From Athripsodes cinereus (lineage: Eukaryota; Arthropoda; Insecta; Trichoptera; Leptoceridae): a DNA stretch of 64,000 nt. The notes below the pieces were generated by a model. The model searched no databases and was not told where the DNA came from. It saw only the letters and a program-made list of their open reading frames with translations. Position numbers and translations under genes: made by a program. The stretch is taken from NCBI GenBank assembly GCA_947579605.1, contig OX388325.1, positions 14,193,572 to 14,257,571 of the forward strand, in the 5' to 3' direction. The number at the start of each line of letters is the position of its first letter. Position 1 is the first letter of the stretch. This document shows, in pieces, positions 21,090-31,840 of this stretch.

Positions 21090-21574
21090 TGTTGTTGTGT
21101 CTCGATCGCCTATGTCCCTTCACGATCGCTTAATGTTGAGTTGTGTGTAAATGATGAGTAATGCAGAACAAACACTGTTTTTTCTTAATTATATTGGATT
21201 TAATGTAAAACTTGTAACAAAATAGAACAGTATAGATATTAATGTTATTTGACTGTGTATTGGAGAAGAAGAGGGTGAATCAAGTGTGTGTGTGTATTAT
21301 ATACACGTAACCAAAGACAAGCTACGATTTTAAATTATTTGCCATAGATCAACACTTATGTTTATAGCCAGTAACAAAGGGCTTCAAAATTCACCACACA
21401 GATGGCGGTACGCAACATCCTCCTCCCCTGTAAGCGATTGATGATATTAACATCAATTGGACTTACATTTTTACAATAAAGATAACAACAAATTAAAACC
21501 AAATGAATTTACTTTCCCATTACAACCCATGATTAAATCCTTCCTCTACCAATGCTAAGATATTTGAAAATACA
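21090..21574 (-). repeat. BEL 3' LTR
   Basis: 485 bp, bounded on the plus strand by TGTTGTTGTG and GAAAATACA (TG...CA). It contains a (GT)n run and a TATATACACG segment. The upstream purine-rich tract nearest the LTR is about 30 bases away, so a polypurine tract is not clearly placed. Confidence 0.9.
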
Positions 21575-21825
21575 TACAACAAAATACAATATACATAATA
21601 AATCTTCTTTCTTGAGGTTAAATGTCCATGTTTTTAATTAAATATTTTGTTTGGGTTTATAAGCTTGATGTTCAACTATTATAAATGATTAATATCTTGA
21701 TGTAAGTCTTGTTTGGAGTTTAAAATCTTGATGTACTGTATTATTGTTTGTTTAATGCATATTATTATGTATTCAAGCTCACTTCACAAAAGAAAAAAAT
21801 TAAAACAATATAGCACATAGGTATT

Positions 21826-24800
21826 TCACTGTTCCGAAGGCTCTGGTAGCAATGCCACACGATGGATGGCTCTTTTTGTCAGTCCAGATTGGGTCCTCAA
21901 GGTGACAACTCGGGTGACGTTATCTGGACCTGGATGTGTCTGGACAACTCTGCCAAGTCTCCACAGCATGGGAACAGTCTCGTCCTTTATTAGCACCAAA
22001 TCCCCCTCCTTCAATTGTCTCTCATTTCCGTGTGTCCATTTTGTCCGTTGTTGGAGTCCTTGGAAATACTCCCTGCTCCATCCAGTCCAAAAACCCTTGA
22101 ACATAGCAATAATCTTTTGGTAGTGGTTTAAACGATTATCTGGTAAGTGTGATACATCTGGTTCAGGTAACCTCGCCAACGAGTCTCCAATCAAAAAATG
22201 GGAAGGAGTGAGTGGGTTGAGATCAGTTGGATCAGAGGATAAACTGGTTATTGGTCTGGAATTAATGGAGGCTTCGATTTGACAAATCAAAGTAAGCATA
22301 GAATCATAATTCAACACCTGAGAATTCAAAGCCTTTTTTAAGGGAGTTTTTACTAGTTTTATACCCGCTTCCCAAAGAGAACCAAAATGGGGTGATCGAG
22401 CTGGAATGAATTTCCAGTCGATCCATCGTTGAGAACAAAAATTAACAATCTCCTCCTCAGAGGCTCTTAACTGTGTATAAATTCTGGCAAGATCGTTGCT
22501 TGCACCAATGAAATTTGTGCCATTATCTGAATAAATCTTGATTGGCATTCCCCGCCGAGCAACAAATCTTTTTAATGCATTCAAAAAAGCCTCTGTCGTC
22601 ATGGAAGTGACAACTTCCAGATGCACTGCCTTAGAGGCAAAACAAACAAATAAACAAATATAACATTTTACAACCTTAGCGTTCCTGGTAAAACCTGATT
22701 TTATATTGAAGAAACCTGAATAGTCTACTCCAACAATTGAAAATGGCCTTGTCGCAGTGACCCTGTCTGCAGGCAGATCCCCCATCCTTTGGTAATTCAC
22801 TGGCGTCTTATACCTAAAGCACAGGATACAATGCTTGAGAACCCTTCTTATCGTATTCTTTGCTGACAATGGCCAGTACTTGAGTCGTAGCTGCGCCAAC
22901 AGTCCCTGCAAACCCAAATGTAAATTAGTATAATGATAATACTTTATAATTAATGTTGTAAAAGCGTGTCCCGCAGGCAACAAAATAGGATGTTTTTGTT
23001 GGGTAGGTACCTCACTGTTTTTCAGTCTTCCTCCAACACAAAGTATACCATTTATCAATACTGGATTTAATGATTTTACATTACTACGAGCAGACACCTG
23101 ACAATCCTTTTTCAAATCCCTTATTTCTCTGTGAAAGAAAATACCTTGGACGATGTTGCACAATACATCATGTGCATGTTGAAGTTCAGATACCTGTAAA
23201 GGTCCAGTTCTACGTCCTGTTTTTGATGTTACATTATTCTTAAATCTTATTAAATATGCAGTAATTTTAAGCAATCTATTAAATGAAGAATATCTTGTGA
23301 AAATATCCCATGATTCAATATTTACCAGTGTGGTAGTATTTACCACTATATCTTGTTGTATATCAACCGTAGAAGAACATTCTGTAAGTTTCTCATCCTC
23401 TTGTATGAAAGATGGACCATTCCACCACAAAGTTGAAGATGAAAGTTGTTGTACAGATGTACCCCTGGAAATCAAGTCTGCTGGGTTGTGTTGTGACGAT
23501 ACATGTATCCATTGACAATCTTCTGTGCTACGCTGAATTTCTGCTACCCTGTTTGCTACAAAGGTATCCATTTTTGTTGCTGAGGCTCGTAGCCATGACA
23601 ACACAATAGTTGAATCTGTGAAAAGCTTAGTGGAAACACCTTGATAACCCATGTTCTCCTTTATGGACTTGACAAGTCCAGCTAATAGTAGCGCTCCTGA
23701 TAATTCTAGCCTAGGCAAAGTAAGTTGTTTGAGAGGTGCCACTCTAGATTTTGCACAAAGTAAATTGATCTGTGTCCTACCTTGTTCATCCATGGACTTC
23801 AAATATACAGTACAACCATACGCTTCCTTCGATGCATCGGAAAACCCAAATATTTGTATGTCTGCACTACCTGTTGACGTCACAATTACCCTCCTTGGAA
23901 TCTTGATGATGTTGATGTCTTGTAGATCCCTTTTGTAAAAGTTCCATGCAATAATAATGTCTTCAGGTAGTTCATCGTCCCATCCTATCTGTAACTGCCA
24001 AATTTTTTGCATTAATAATTTTGCCCTAATTACAATGGGCCCGATGAGTCCTAACGGGTCGAACGTCTTAGAAATATCTGAAAGAATTGTCCTTTTAGTA
24101 GACGTTGATGTATTTGTTTCAATGTTAACCTTATAATGAAAAGTGTCTTCGTAACTGTTCCAATGCAACCCTAGAATTTTGCACTGAAAATCGTCCTCGA
24201 GATTCAAGGATTTACTGTCATTGTTCTGACCAGTGTCATGTAGGTCTTCCAGATTTGACCTCCATTTGGTAAGTTTCATACCTGCCTTGTCTAGAAGGTA
24301 TGACAGTTCATTTTTTAAATTAATACAAGTCTGCTTATCATGATCTCCTGTTAAGAGATCATCCACATAAAAATCCCTTTCTATCACCTGAGAAGTGAGA
24401 GGAAAAATAGAAGAATAAATTGTACTTAGTTCCTTTAGACATCTCATCGCGAGATATGGTGACGCACTGAGTCCGTATGTGACGCTGTTGAGTCGGAAAT
24501 GTCCCATTTCCTCACTGGGAGATGTCCTCCATAAGACCCTCTGGTAATCCCTGTCCCTTTTATGTACATTGACCTGCCTATAATACTGTTGTATATCTGC
24601 ACTCAAGACATATCGATGTTTCCTGAAATTAATCAACAATGTAAATAACTCATTATGTATGGTAGGTGTTTTCATCAGATTATCATTTAGGGATTTTCCA
24701 TTGGATGTTTTTGCAGAACCATCGAACACTACACGGATTTTTGTTCCCTTGAAAACGGAATGATGGGGAAGATAAACTGCATTTTCCTTGTCAGGTAGAC

Positions 24801-26910
24801 AAGGAGACATATGCCCCAATTCCAAATACTCATTCATGAATGCTGCATATTGTGTGTGCAGCTCTGTATCCTTCTGAAACCGTCGCTCCATCGAAAGTAA
24901 CCTCCTCTTGGCTATTTCAAGAGAGTTTCCCACGTTAGGTGGACATTCCTTGAAGGGTAGACTTACTGAAAATCTGCCAGACTCATCACGAGTCGTAGTA
25001 CTAGTAAAGTGTTTCTCGCATAATGTCTCTTCCTGGGTTCGAACCAGAGAATTAGGCACACTTTCTACCTCCCAAAATTTCTCAATGTTTTTGTTTAATT
25101 GATTCAAAGAAATGTAACAAGATACCGGCCTTTGTCTGCTGATTCCTTCAGAGTTCCACGGAATAGCTCCTGCAATGACCCATCCTAATTTGGTCTGATG
25201 CATCATCGGCTGCTGACGTTGAGCTGACGCATGATTTCCCTGAAGTACCTCCCAAAATACCTGTGCTCCCAATAACAAGTCTATTGGAGAAGATTTATGG
25301 AAGTCAGGGTCCGCTAGCTGCATCTGGGAAGGCACGTGAAAACGTCGTCTGTCCACAGATCGCAGTGGCAAGTTTGATGTAATTACAGGCAGGACCAAAC
25401 AGTTGATTTTCCTCCTGTAATCATACAATAAAGAATTAATCGTTATATCTACCTTTTCTTCAATGTGAGTTACCTGTTGCCGCAGTCCCGAGACTGGCAG
25501 ATATGCTCCCTTTGTTCGTAAGTTGAGTTTCTCGCATAAACTCTTTGTAATGAAATTCGACTGTGCTGCCGAGTCCAAGAGTGCTCGTGCCCTAAAAATG
25601 CCGCCATCAGGGAGTTGGATCCCAACCATGGCCGTGGATAACAGTACTTCCTCGTCGTTTGAGAGCGAAGCATGGTTCACCACAGTAGGAACCTGTGAAG
25701 TAGGTCCCAGAGTTTCCGTATTTGCTGTCGAATTGTGCACGCTCGGTGTGTGCAATAAGGTGTGATGGTCCCTCCGACACACCTTACATCTTCCTCCTGA
25801 AGAACAATCCTTGGCAATATGATTCCTTAACATACAGTTACGGCACAGTCGCTGCCTTTTTACCAGCTCCCACCTTTGCTGAGTCCCCATCGACTTAAAC
25901 TGCTCACATTGGTTTAATCGATGCTGTGAAGAACAAAGTGGGCAAACTGGGTTTGCTCGTACATTTGCAACCAAGCCAACTCCTGCTCGGTTGGAGGTGT
26001 TGGATGGTTTGAAGTTTTTGTTGTGAGACGTCGTCTCCAAAATACGTGCTCTCTCCCCAATACATTCGTACAGTTCCTTTAATGTAGGTAGCTCACCCTG
26101 CAAGTGATGCGATTCCCATATGTTACGTGATACTGAATCTAATTTGTTAGCAATTATGTGAATTAACAGGATGTCCCAGCTGCTTGTGGGTAGTCCCAAA
26201 CTTTCCAAAGCTCGCGTATGGAGCTGTGAATCATCGATCAATCGCCTTAAAGATTGATATGATTCTGGCTTCACTGGAATGAGATTGAAAATGTGATTAA
26301 CATGTTTGTCCACAATGAGGCGGGTGTTCTCAAATCTCCTTGTTAAGATGTCCCATGCTAAAGAGTAATTAGTGTCTGAAACTTCCAAAGAAGAAACTAA
26401 ATTTAAGGCTTCACCCTTTAATGAGCTCAGTAAGTAATGATACTTTTGTAAGTTAGATAAAGAATTATTGTTGCCTACAAGAGATTTGAATGTATCTTTG
26501 TAGTGTAACCATGTTTCATAATTACCATGAAATGTAGGTATTTGAATTGGATTTAACTTAACTTCACATGTGACTTGTAGTTGATCTTTCAATAATGATT
26601 TTGCCTTACTTAAAGTGGTGTAAAATAGTTGTTCAAAAGTATCCCTATACACCACTTCCTCACCATCAATTTCCTCCAAGTCACATTGCAACATTTCAAA
26701 TTTTTCAAGCATGCTTTCCATTCTTGATGTCCTTAACTGTAATTCACAAATATCTAAATCTTTCTTACTCAAATAATCTTTAAAGCGCGTGAGTTGTCCC
26801 TTCAAAACGCCTCGCCTTGATATCAACCCTTTGCAAACCTCCATTTCAGAATCACGTGTTTTTTCCATTTTTGAAGTGGCTGTCCTTGTTTCTCTTTCTC
26901 CAGACAACAT
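21826..26910 (-). CDS. BEL/Pao Gag-Pol polyprotein
   Basis: 1,694 residues in a single frame. Gag fills about residues 1-420, with Cys/His knuckles at 323-385 (CPLCSSQHRLNQC, CRNCMLRNHIAKDC, CKVCRRDHHTLLH). The aspartic protease active site is LLDSAAQSNFI near 446, with LLLGAQVFW near 547. RT has VLSADIQQYYRQV near 770 and the catalytic DFYVDDLLTG near 848, the YVDD form usual in BEL/Pao. RNase H follows (FGFSDASKEAYG, LPRLELSGALLLAGL, LFTDSTIVLSWL). Integrase has an HHCC zinc domain (GHAFTTLIIKYYHYTNLHLG, LKHCILCFRYK) and the DDE core (VGVDYSGFF, IYSDNGTNFIGA, SPHFGSLWEAGIKLVK). A C-terminal chromatin-reader-like tail follows (EGDLVLIKDETVPMLWRLGR). No motif residue appears lost. The first Met lies 475 bases from the 5' LTR. 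Confidence 0.95.
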   Translation of the reverse strand: MLSGERETRTATSKMEKTRDSEMEVCKGLISRRGVLKGQLTRFKDYLSKKDLDICELQLRTSRMESMLEKFEMLQCDLEEIDGEEVVYRDTFEQLFYTTLSKAKSLLKDQLQVTCEVKLNPIQIPTFHGNYETWLHYKDTFKSLVGNNNSLSNLQKYHYLLSSLKGEALNLVSSLEVSDTNYSLAWDILTRRFENTRLIVDKHVNHIFNLIPVKPESYQSLRRLIDDSQLHTRALESLGLPTSSWDILLIHIIANKLDSVSRNIWESHHLQGELPTLKELYECIGERARILETTSHNKNFKPSNTSNRAGVGLVANVRANPVCPLCSSQHRLNQCEQFKSMGTQQRWELVKRQRLCRNCMLRNHIAKDCSSGGRCKVCRRDHHTLLHTPSVHNSTANTETLGPTSQVPTVVNHASLSNDEEVLLSTAMVGIQLPDGGIFRARALLDSAAQSNFITKSLCEKLNLRTKGAYLPVSGLRQQVTHIEEKVDITINSLLYDYRRKINCLVLPVITSNLPLRSVDRRRFHVPSQMQLADPDFHKSSPIDLLLGAQVFWEVLQGNHASAQRQQPMMHQTKLGWVIAGAIPWNSEGISRQRPVSCYISLNQLNKNIEKFWEVESVPNSLVRTQEETLCEKHFTSTTTRDESGRFSVSLPFKECPPNVGNSLEIAKRRLLSMERRFQKDTELHTQYAAFMNEYLELGHMSPCLPDKENAVYLPHHSVFKGTKIRVVFDGSAKTSNGKSLNDNLMKTPTIHNELFTLLINFRKHRYVLSADIQQYYRQVNVHKRDRDYQRVLWRTSPSEEMGHFRLNSVTYGLSASPYLAMRCLKELSTIYSSIFPLTSQVIERDFYVDDLLTGDHDKQTCINLKNELSYLLDKAGMKLTKWRSNLEDLHDTGQNNDSKSLNLEDDFQCKILGLHWNSYEDTFHYKVNIETNTSTSTKRTILSDISKTFDPLGLIGPIVIRAKLLMQKIWQLQIGWDDELPEDIIIAWNFYKRDLQDINIIKIPRRVIVTSTGSADIQIFGFSDASKEAYGCTVYLKSMDEQGRTQINLLCAKSRVAPLKQLTLPRLELSGALLLAGLVKSIKENMGYQGVSTKLFTDSTIVLSWLRASATKMDTFVANRVAEIQRSTEDCQWIHVSSQHNPADLISRGTSVQQLSSSTLWWNGPSFIQEDEKLTECSSTVDIQQDIVVNTTTLVNIESWDIFTRYSSFNRLLKITAYLIRFKNNVTSKTGRRTGPLQVSELQHAHDVLCNIVQGIFFHREIRDLKKDCQVSARSNVKSLNPVLINGILCVGGRLKNSEVPTQQKHPILLPAGHAFTTLIIKYYHYTNLHLGLQGLLAQLRLKYWPLSAKNTIRRVLKHCILCFRYKTPVNYQRMGDLPADRVTATRPFSIVGVDYSGFFNIKSGFTRNAKVVKCYICLFVCFASKAVHLEVVTSMTTEAFLNALKRFVARRGMPIKIYSDNGTNFIGASNDLARIYTQLRASEEEIVNFCSQRWIDWKFIPARSPHFGSLWEAGIKLVKTPLKKALNSQVLNYDSMLTLICQIEASINSRPITSLSSDPTDLNPLTPSHFLIGDSLARLPEPDVSHLPDNRLNHYQKIIAMFKGFWTGWSREYFQGLQQRTKWTHGNERQLKEGDLVLIKDETVPMLWRLGRVVQTHPGPDNVTRVVTLRTQSGLTKRAIHRVALLPEPSEQ

Positions 26911-27367
26911 AATTCACTAGAATGTTAAAAATATACAATAATAAAAAGAGAAAACTCAATGCAAAAGATGCCAATCAATGAACCTTGAAAACACGCGACT
27001 ATTTTGCAACAATATTTCTCACGAGAATTTACACACAGTTTTTTTTCATAAAAATGCCGAAAATATGATGGAATCACGGGTTATCTGCAAAACAATAAAG
27101 ATAATATTAGTTTTATTTATTAAACAAATGTTTTAAAACAACAATTAGATACGATTACAGTTGTGAAATTGTAGGGTAGATATTATTGTAACAATTAACC
27201 TTAAAATGTATAATATTTATATAAAATGGCAATGAATCCCCAGATAGTTAAATATATTGATCTATTTGAATGGAAATGTAATATTATAGGATAGAATTGT
27301 AAATGAATAGGAAAATATAGGATACGATACGCAATGATGGATTCGATGTTTTTTCCGAAAGGTGTCC

Positions 27368-27384
27368 TGTTGTACGGTCGCCAA
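27368..27384 (-). other. Primer binding site (tRNA-Arg type)
   Basis: Directly inside the 5' LTR the minus strand reads TTGGCGACCGTACAACAGG. TGGCGACCGT is the complement of a tRNA 3' end ACGGTCGCCA, the Arg-type site used by many insect BEL and gypsy elements. The match beyond ten bases is partial. Confidence 0.65.
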
Positions 27385-27869
27385 TGTTGTTGTGTCTCGA
27401 TCGCCTATGTCCCTTCACGATCGCTTAATGTTGAGTTGTGTGTAAATGATGAGTAATGCAGAACAAACACTGTTTTTTCTTAATTATATTGGATTTAATG
27501 TAAAACTTGTAACAAAATAGAACAGTATAGATATTAATGTTATTTGACTGTGTATTGGAGAAGAAGAGGGTGAATCAAGTGTGTGTGTGTATTATATACA
27601 CGTAACCAAAGACAAGCTACGATTTTAAATTATTTGCCATAGATCAACACTTATGTTTATAGCCAGTAACAAAGGGCTTCAAAATTCACCACACAGATGG
27701 CGGTACGCAACATCCTCCTCCCCTGTAAGCGATTGATGATATTAACATCAATTGGACTTACATTTTTACAATAAAGATAACAACAAATTAAAACCAAATG
27801 AATTTACTTTCCCATTACAACCCATGATTAAATCCTTCCTCTACCAATGCTAAGATATTTGAAAATACA
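27385..27869 (-). repeat. BEL 5' LTR
   Basis: Same length and same boundaries as the 3' LTR; no difference was noticed. It should hold the element's promoter. Confidence 0.9.
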
Positions 27870-29169
27870 TACTTTCCTTAATTTTTTCCTTAGGTAAATG
27901 TTAAACTTTGATTTCTCTGAGACCTTTAATTTATAGTTTTTTATGGATCTTTAGTGGGTCACAACAAGAATTTTCAAACAGATGGTTGTACTTAACAAAA
28001 TACTTGACTTCATGGTACTTGCAGATGATAACAATAGCACTGTTTATAACTCAAAAGATTTCTGCCTTCTTCACATTCCATGTTTCAAAACTATGACACA
28101 AAGAGTACAAAGACAACCTTCGTTTTTGGCTGCTAACAGAAAACTAACCTAGGCTGGGAGAGTACACAGCGTTCATGCTAATAAAAGACTGTGCCTGCTC
28201 AAACAAGATCCAACAGGTTAAAATATGATTCAGACTGCTAGTTCTCCCTGAGTTTTAGTACCCCGCCCCCCACACAAAATAAAGATATTTAATTATATAA
28301 CATGGTATTATACTACTTAGATTTCCATATAATGAGTTACAATCCATTGGATTGGTCTGCAACGAGTTTGGATTTTCTTCTCCATTCCTCCCTATTCTCA
28401 GCCAGTTTTTTCAGCTCTACGTATGAGCAACAGTTCATGTCCCTCTTCAGTATATACGCGTCTCTCGGTCGGCCTCTGCCATTTGTGCCTTCGGTCCTAC
28501 CTTCCACGATAGCGATGAGCAGTCCTGGGTGCCTGATGTTGTGGCCAGTTAGCTCGTTGTTGGCTGATTCTTGAGGAGTTGCCTTTTTTCACATACCCTG
28601 GTTAACAAATCTACGTTTTCGACGTGTTCCGACCAATGAATCTTCAGCATGCGTCTGTAGCACTCATTAGATTTCTATTTTGTAAATATTATCTAATATA
28701 CATTGATTTACTATTAGTAAACAATTTTATATTCTATATATGCCGATGCGGTATGCCCGTTGAAGTACTAATTTTTGGACATTTTGTGATGCCATATCTC
28801 TGCTCGTAGTAAAATCTCAAACTCCAAATTTTTGCCACATAATACTATGGTACAGGTCTATTATGGGGTGACATTTCAAATTTTTACCTAGTCCCCCACC
28901 AGAGATATTGAGCTCAGAAAATGGAAAATTTTGAGAATTTCCAAATTTTGAAATTTTTTTGTGAAAAGGGGGGTCAAGTCTGAGACTTGAAATTTTGTTT
29001 ATCAACACAACTAGTACCTAGTTATTTGTCAAAAAAGTTTTGATGAGTGGACTCTTTCCCTTCGTCCAAAATCTTTCCGTGAAAATGGGAGTTTTTGCAA
29101 AAAAGAGTTAAGAATGTATAAAATAAAAATAACAAACTTTGTTTAATTCCACTTTAGTCAATACAATAA

Positions 29170-29213
29170 ATAACTAAAACGTTTTCGGGCTTACACCCAT
29201 CTTCAGTAGTTAC
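29170..29213 (-). ncRNA. Hammerhead ribozyme candidate, minus strand, copy 2
   Basis: Same sequence as 20,657-20,700. Confidence 0.5.
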
Positions 29214-29323
29214 GTGCTTTTTGTAGACAATATGTGTATGGTATGTTGCCTACAAAAAGCATTTTGTAGACAATATGCTTTTTGTAGGCAATATGTGTAT
29301 GTGTTTTAGTCTACAAAAAGCAC

Positions 29324-29367
29324 GTAACTACTGAAGATGGGTGTAAGCCCGAAAACGTTTTAGTTAT
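29324..29367 (+). ncRNA. Hammerhead ribozyme candidate, plus strand, copy 2
   Basis: Same sequence as 20,811-20,854, with predicted cleavage after 29,360. Confidence 0.5.
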
Positions 29368-29774
29368 TTATTGTATTGACTAAAGTGGAATTAAACAAAG
29401 TTTGTTATTTTTATTTTATAAAATGAATTTCCACAGTGTAACTCACATAAAATTAGAAAGTTAAGAATGTAGACTGAAATTTCATCCCTTAGAATTATAT
29501 TTAGGTTAAAATGTTTTATTACAACCGCTTAAAGCTTATATTCTTGTTAACAAATTACTTTTATTTTTATGTTGATAAAATAAATAGGACCTGAGATATT
29601 CAAGTTTTCGCAAACCCTTTAAACTGCGAAAATGTCTCCGCCTTGTAAAACAAATATGGCCACCACACAAAAACCAAAACCAATAAAATTAAAATAATTA
29701 TCATTTTGAACTACCAACATGTTGGGGTGATAGCACAAAAAAAATCATTTTTTTCTGAGATGGTCGAGCAACCA

Positions 29775-30762
29775 TTTTATTTATTTCTGGACCGCTAGGT
29801 ATGGAATTACCCGATGGTAATACTTCGTCATTTCGAGGATGCCCATCTGGAGTTCCACAGGGTTCACATTTGGGACCAGTATTGTTTATTTTATACATAA
29901 ATGATATTCAGCAGTGTTTCAGATCATCTTATTTCTTAATATATGCTGACGATATTAAAATATATAAAAAAATCAAATGTAACAGGGATTCCGAGCAGCT
30001 TCAGTCCGATTTACAGAATTTATCTCAATATTGCTCAATGAATACATAGTCTATTTTTGAATGTCAACAAGTGCTGTACTATATCTTTCACTCGTCGCAA
30101 TACTCCTCAAATTTTTACTTATACTATAAATGGCATATCCTTGAATAAGTGTAATGAAGTTAGGGACCTAGGTGTAATTCTGGACAGCAAAATGACGTAT
30201 ATGACCCATATTGAAGGGATTGTTGGTGGAGCATTCAGGCAATTGGGATTTATTTTGAGAGTCTCCAAGCCATTTACGTCAGTGAGTACGCTAAAATTAC
30301 TTTTTTATACATATGTTAGAAGCTGTTTAGAGTATGCCACGGTTGTTTGGAACCCTCAATACATAGCATACACTGAGAGAATCGAGAGGGTCCAGAACAA
30401 ATTTCTTAGGAATCTAAATTACAGATGTGTTGCGTTTGACAATTACCGTCTTTCAGCCCAATATCACAAAATAATGACTTTAGAAAATAGACGTACTGTG
30501 GCTGACATGAATTTTTTATATAAAATTATGAACAACATTGTTGATTCTGCTGACTTATTAAACAGAATTTACTTTAACTGCCCTACACGACGGACTCGAA
30601 CCACATTGACATTTAAACAACCTTCTTGCACGACTAACTATCTACAGAGCTCATTCATATACCGAGAATGTAACAATTTCAACTCATTTTTTAACAATAT
30701 AGATATATTCGATACATCCTTGGAACATTTCAATGACACTATAAAAAGATCCCTGGTGACTA
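29775..30762 (+). pseudogene. Jockey-like LINE, second half of ORF2
   Basis: Opens with LPDGNTSSFRGCPSGVPQGS, then the catalytic FLIYADDIKIYKKI. A stop after SQYCSMNT (about 30,049) interrupts it, after which the frame resumes with VNKCCTISFTRRNTPQIF, the thumb (LRVSKPFTSVSTLKLLFYTY) and LEYATVVWNPQYIAYTERIE. It ends near KRSLVT at 30,762, where a hAT end begins. It belongs to the same broad type as the fragment at 16,685-17,902. The two overlap at the DG(V/N)(S/T) position and differ there, so they are not simply two halves of one copy. Confidence 0.82.
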
Positions 30763-31520
30763 GGGGATTCGATCCCGGGATCCCGGTCGTATTTTAATCC
30801 CGAAAATCCCGGGATTTTATTTGAAAAATCCCGGGATTATTACAATTATACAATAAGTCAAGAATTTGGGACTCATTCGCATCAATGAATGACTGACATC
30901 CGAAACTTGTGTTAGTATCGTAAAAGAGCGCTATTCTGAGTTCGATATCTCACTAGATACCGATATTGTGGCAATAGTTACCTACTGATGGTTCAAATGC
31001 TATGCTGAAGGTTGGAAAACTTGTTAATGCAAAGCACCTAGTTTGTTTTGCACACGGTATTCACTTAGCCGTTTGTGATTTATTGTAAAGATAAATACCT
31101 GCAAACGAGTATCAGTGATGATATTTTATTTATTTATTTATTTAATACATAAACGGCTTTTGCCTTTTATTGATGATTTGGATGATGATAATGAAGAACT
31201 GGACTCAGGATTAATCCATAAAACCGGTAATGGTGAGTTTGACCAATGACTGGAATATTAATGAAGTCGTAAAGAAAGTTCGTAGTGGTTCTTATTTTCA
31301 AAAGAGCATCTTTGAAGAATGATACTATGCTTCAAAACTATATTGAAAAGGAACATGGAAGAGAGCTTAATTTATTGTTTAACTGCAAATCGCGTTGGAA
31401 TAGTCTCTTAACAATGCTTGAGCGATTTGATATTTTAAAAAATAGCATAGAAAAATCACTCACCGACCTAATTCAAATAAATAATTCATTCAAGTCTCTG
31501 GTCAATTTAATTTAAAAATA
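30763..31520 (+). pseudogene. hAT transposase remnant
   Basis: Begins with a hAT-like end (TAGGGGATTCGATCCCGGGA) and an AATCCCGGGATT-rich stretch. Coding remnants in the plus direction are SIVKERYSEFDISLDTDIVA, then TDGSNAMLKVGKLV with the catalytic Asp, AKHLVCFAHGIHLAVCDLL, and after an interruption SPLKND-like and CKSRWNSLLTMLERFDIL. These are landmarks of the hAT catalytic domain with its inserted helical region. There are several stops, a 48-bp LINE tail insertion at 31,123-31,170, and no visible right end. Confidence 0.82.
31123..31170 (-). repeat. Very short LINE 3' end insertion
   Basis: 48 bp flanked by TGATGAT on both sides (31,116-31,122 and 31,171-31,177). On the minus strand it reads AAAAGGCAAAAGCCGTTTAT followed by a (TAAA)n tail. 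It is an extreme 5' truncation of a family sharing the terminal hairpin of the LINE at 136-6,230. Confidence 0.7.
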
Positions 31521-31840
31521 CGAGTTTATACATTGATCCCTGTAGTATGTATTTTTTTGTTATGGGTTAAGCTAAATAAAACTAACTAAGTTGATTTAAA
31601 AAGAAAATATTCCAAAATAGTACATACAAACAAACATAAAAACAACATTATAGAATATACTTAGGCAGATTGATAAGTCAAGTAAAAATTAATGAAGCAG
31701 TGGTACTAGCATAAAAGTCATGATATGTTTGGATAGGTACTTGCTTTGAAGGAATTAACACGAAATTTCATACTGAAATTTGAATTTGAAATTGTTTTTT
31801 CAATCCTTTTGACCGGACAAGTCGTTCTTTTGCTGTTAAA
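31521..31840. other. Non-coding stretch before mariner relic
   Basis: No gene. The mariner inverted repeat should lie near 31,760-31,800 but was not identified. Confidence 0.4.

Larger units (their letters stand above)
21090..27869 (-). mobile_element. BEL/Pao LTR retrotransposon, apparently intact
   Basis: A 6,780-bp element on the minus strand with 485-bp LTRs that match in every stretch compared, one complete gag-pol frame and a tRNA-type primer binding site. There is no env. The flanks do not show the short target duplication expected of a simple insertion (left ATTCA, right TACTT). Instead the element lies between two copies of a 1.72-kb segment. Matching LTRs and an open 1,694-codon frame suggest a recent, possibly still competent copy. 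Confidence 0.93.
29119..29458. repeat. Palindromic ribozyme-bearing insertion, copy 2
   Basis: Second copy of the insertion at 20,604-20,945, with the same arms, centre and 13-bp flanking duplication. It is part of the segmental copy, not an independent insertion. Confidence 0.8.
27880..29602. repeat. 1,723-bp direct repeat, copy 2 (right of BEL)
   Basis: Matches 19,367-21,089. Unlike copy 1 it runs on past GAGATATTCA into AGTTTTCGCAAACC and the outer transposon end. Ten bases (TACTTTCCTT) separate it from the BEL LTR. It contains the second LINE fragment (28,326-28,666, minus strand), flanked by the same TTAGATTTC. Confidence 0.92.
17903..29774. mobile_element. Composite: inverted-repeat transposon carrying BEL element and a duplication
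   Basis: Both outer ends read TGGTTGCTCGACCATCTCAG inward. The left arm spans 17,903 to about 18,755. The right arm, within 28,215-29,774, contains two later insertions: a LINE fragment and a ribozyme-bearing palindrome. The unique interior (18,755-19,700) holds a decayed Cys-rich/Tudor-like gene. A BEL/Pao retrotransposon (21,090-27,869) follows a first copy of the right-hand part (19,367-21,089) and precedes a second copy (27,880-29,602). No target duplication of the outer element was found. The superfamily is not recognised. Confidence 0.75.

Noticed and set aside
17240..30797. One LINE copy cleanly split by an 11.9-kb insertion
   Set aside because: The two fragments overlap by about 15 residues with different sequence and no target duplication is present, so a simple split does not fit.
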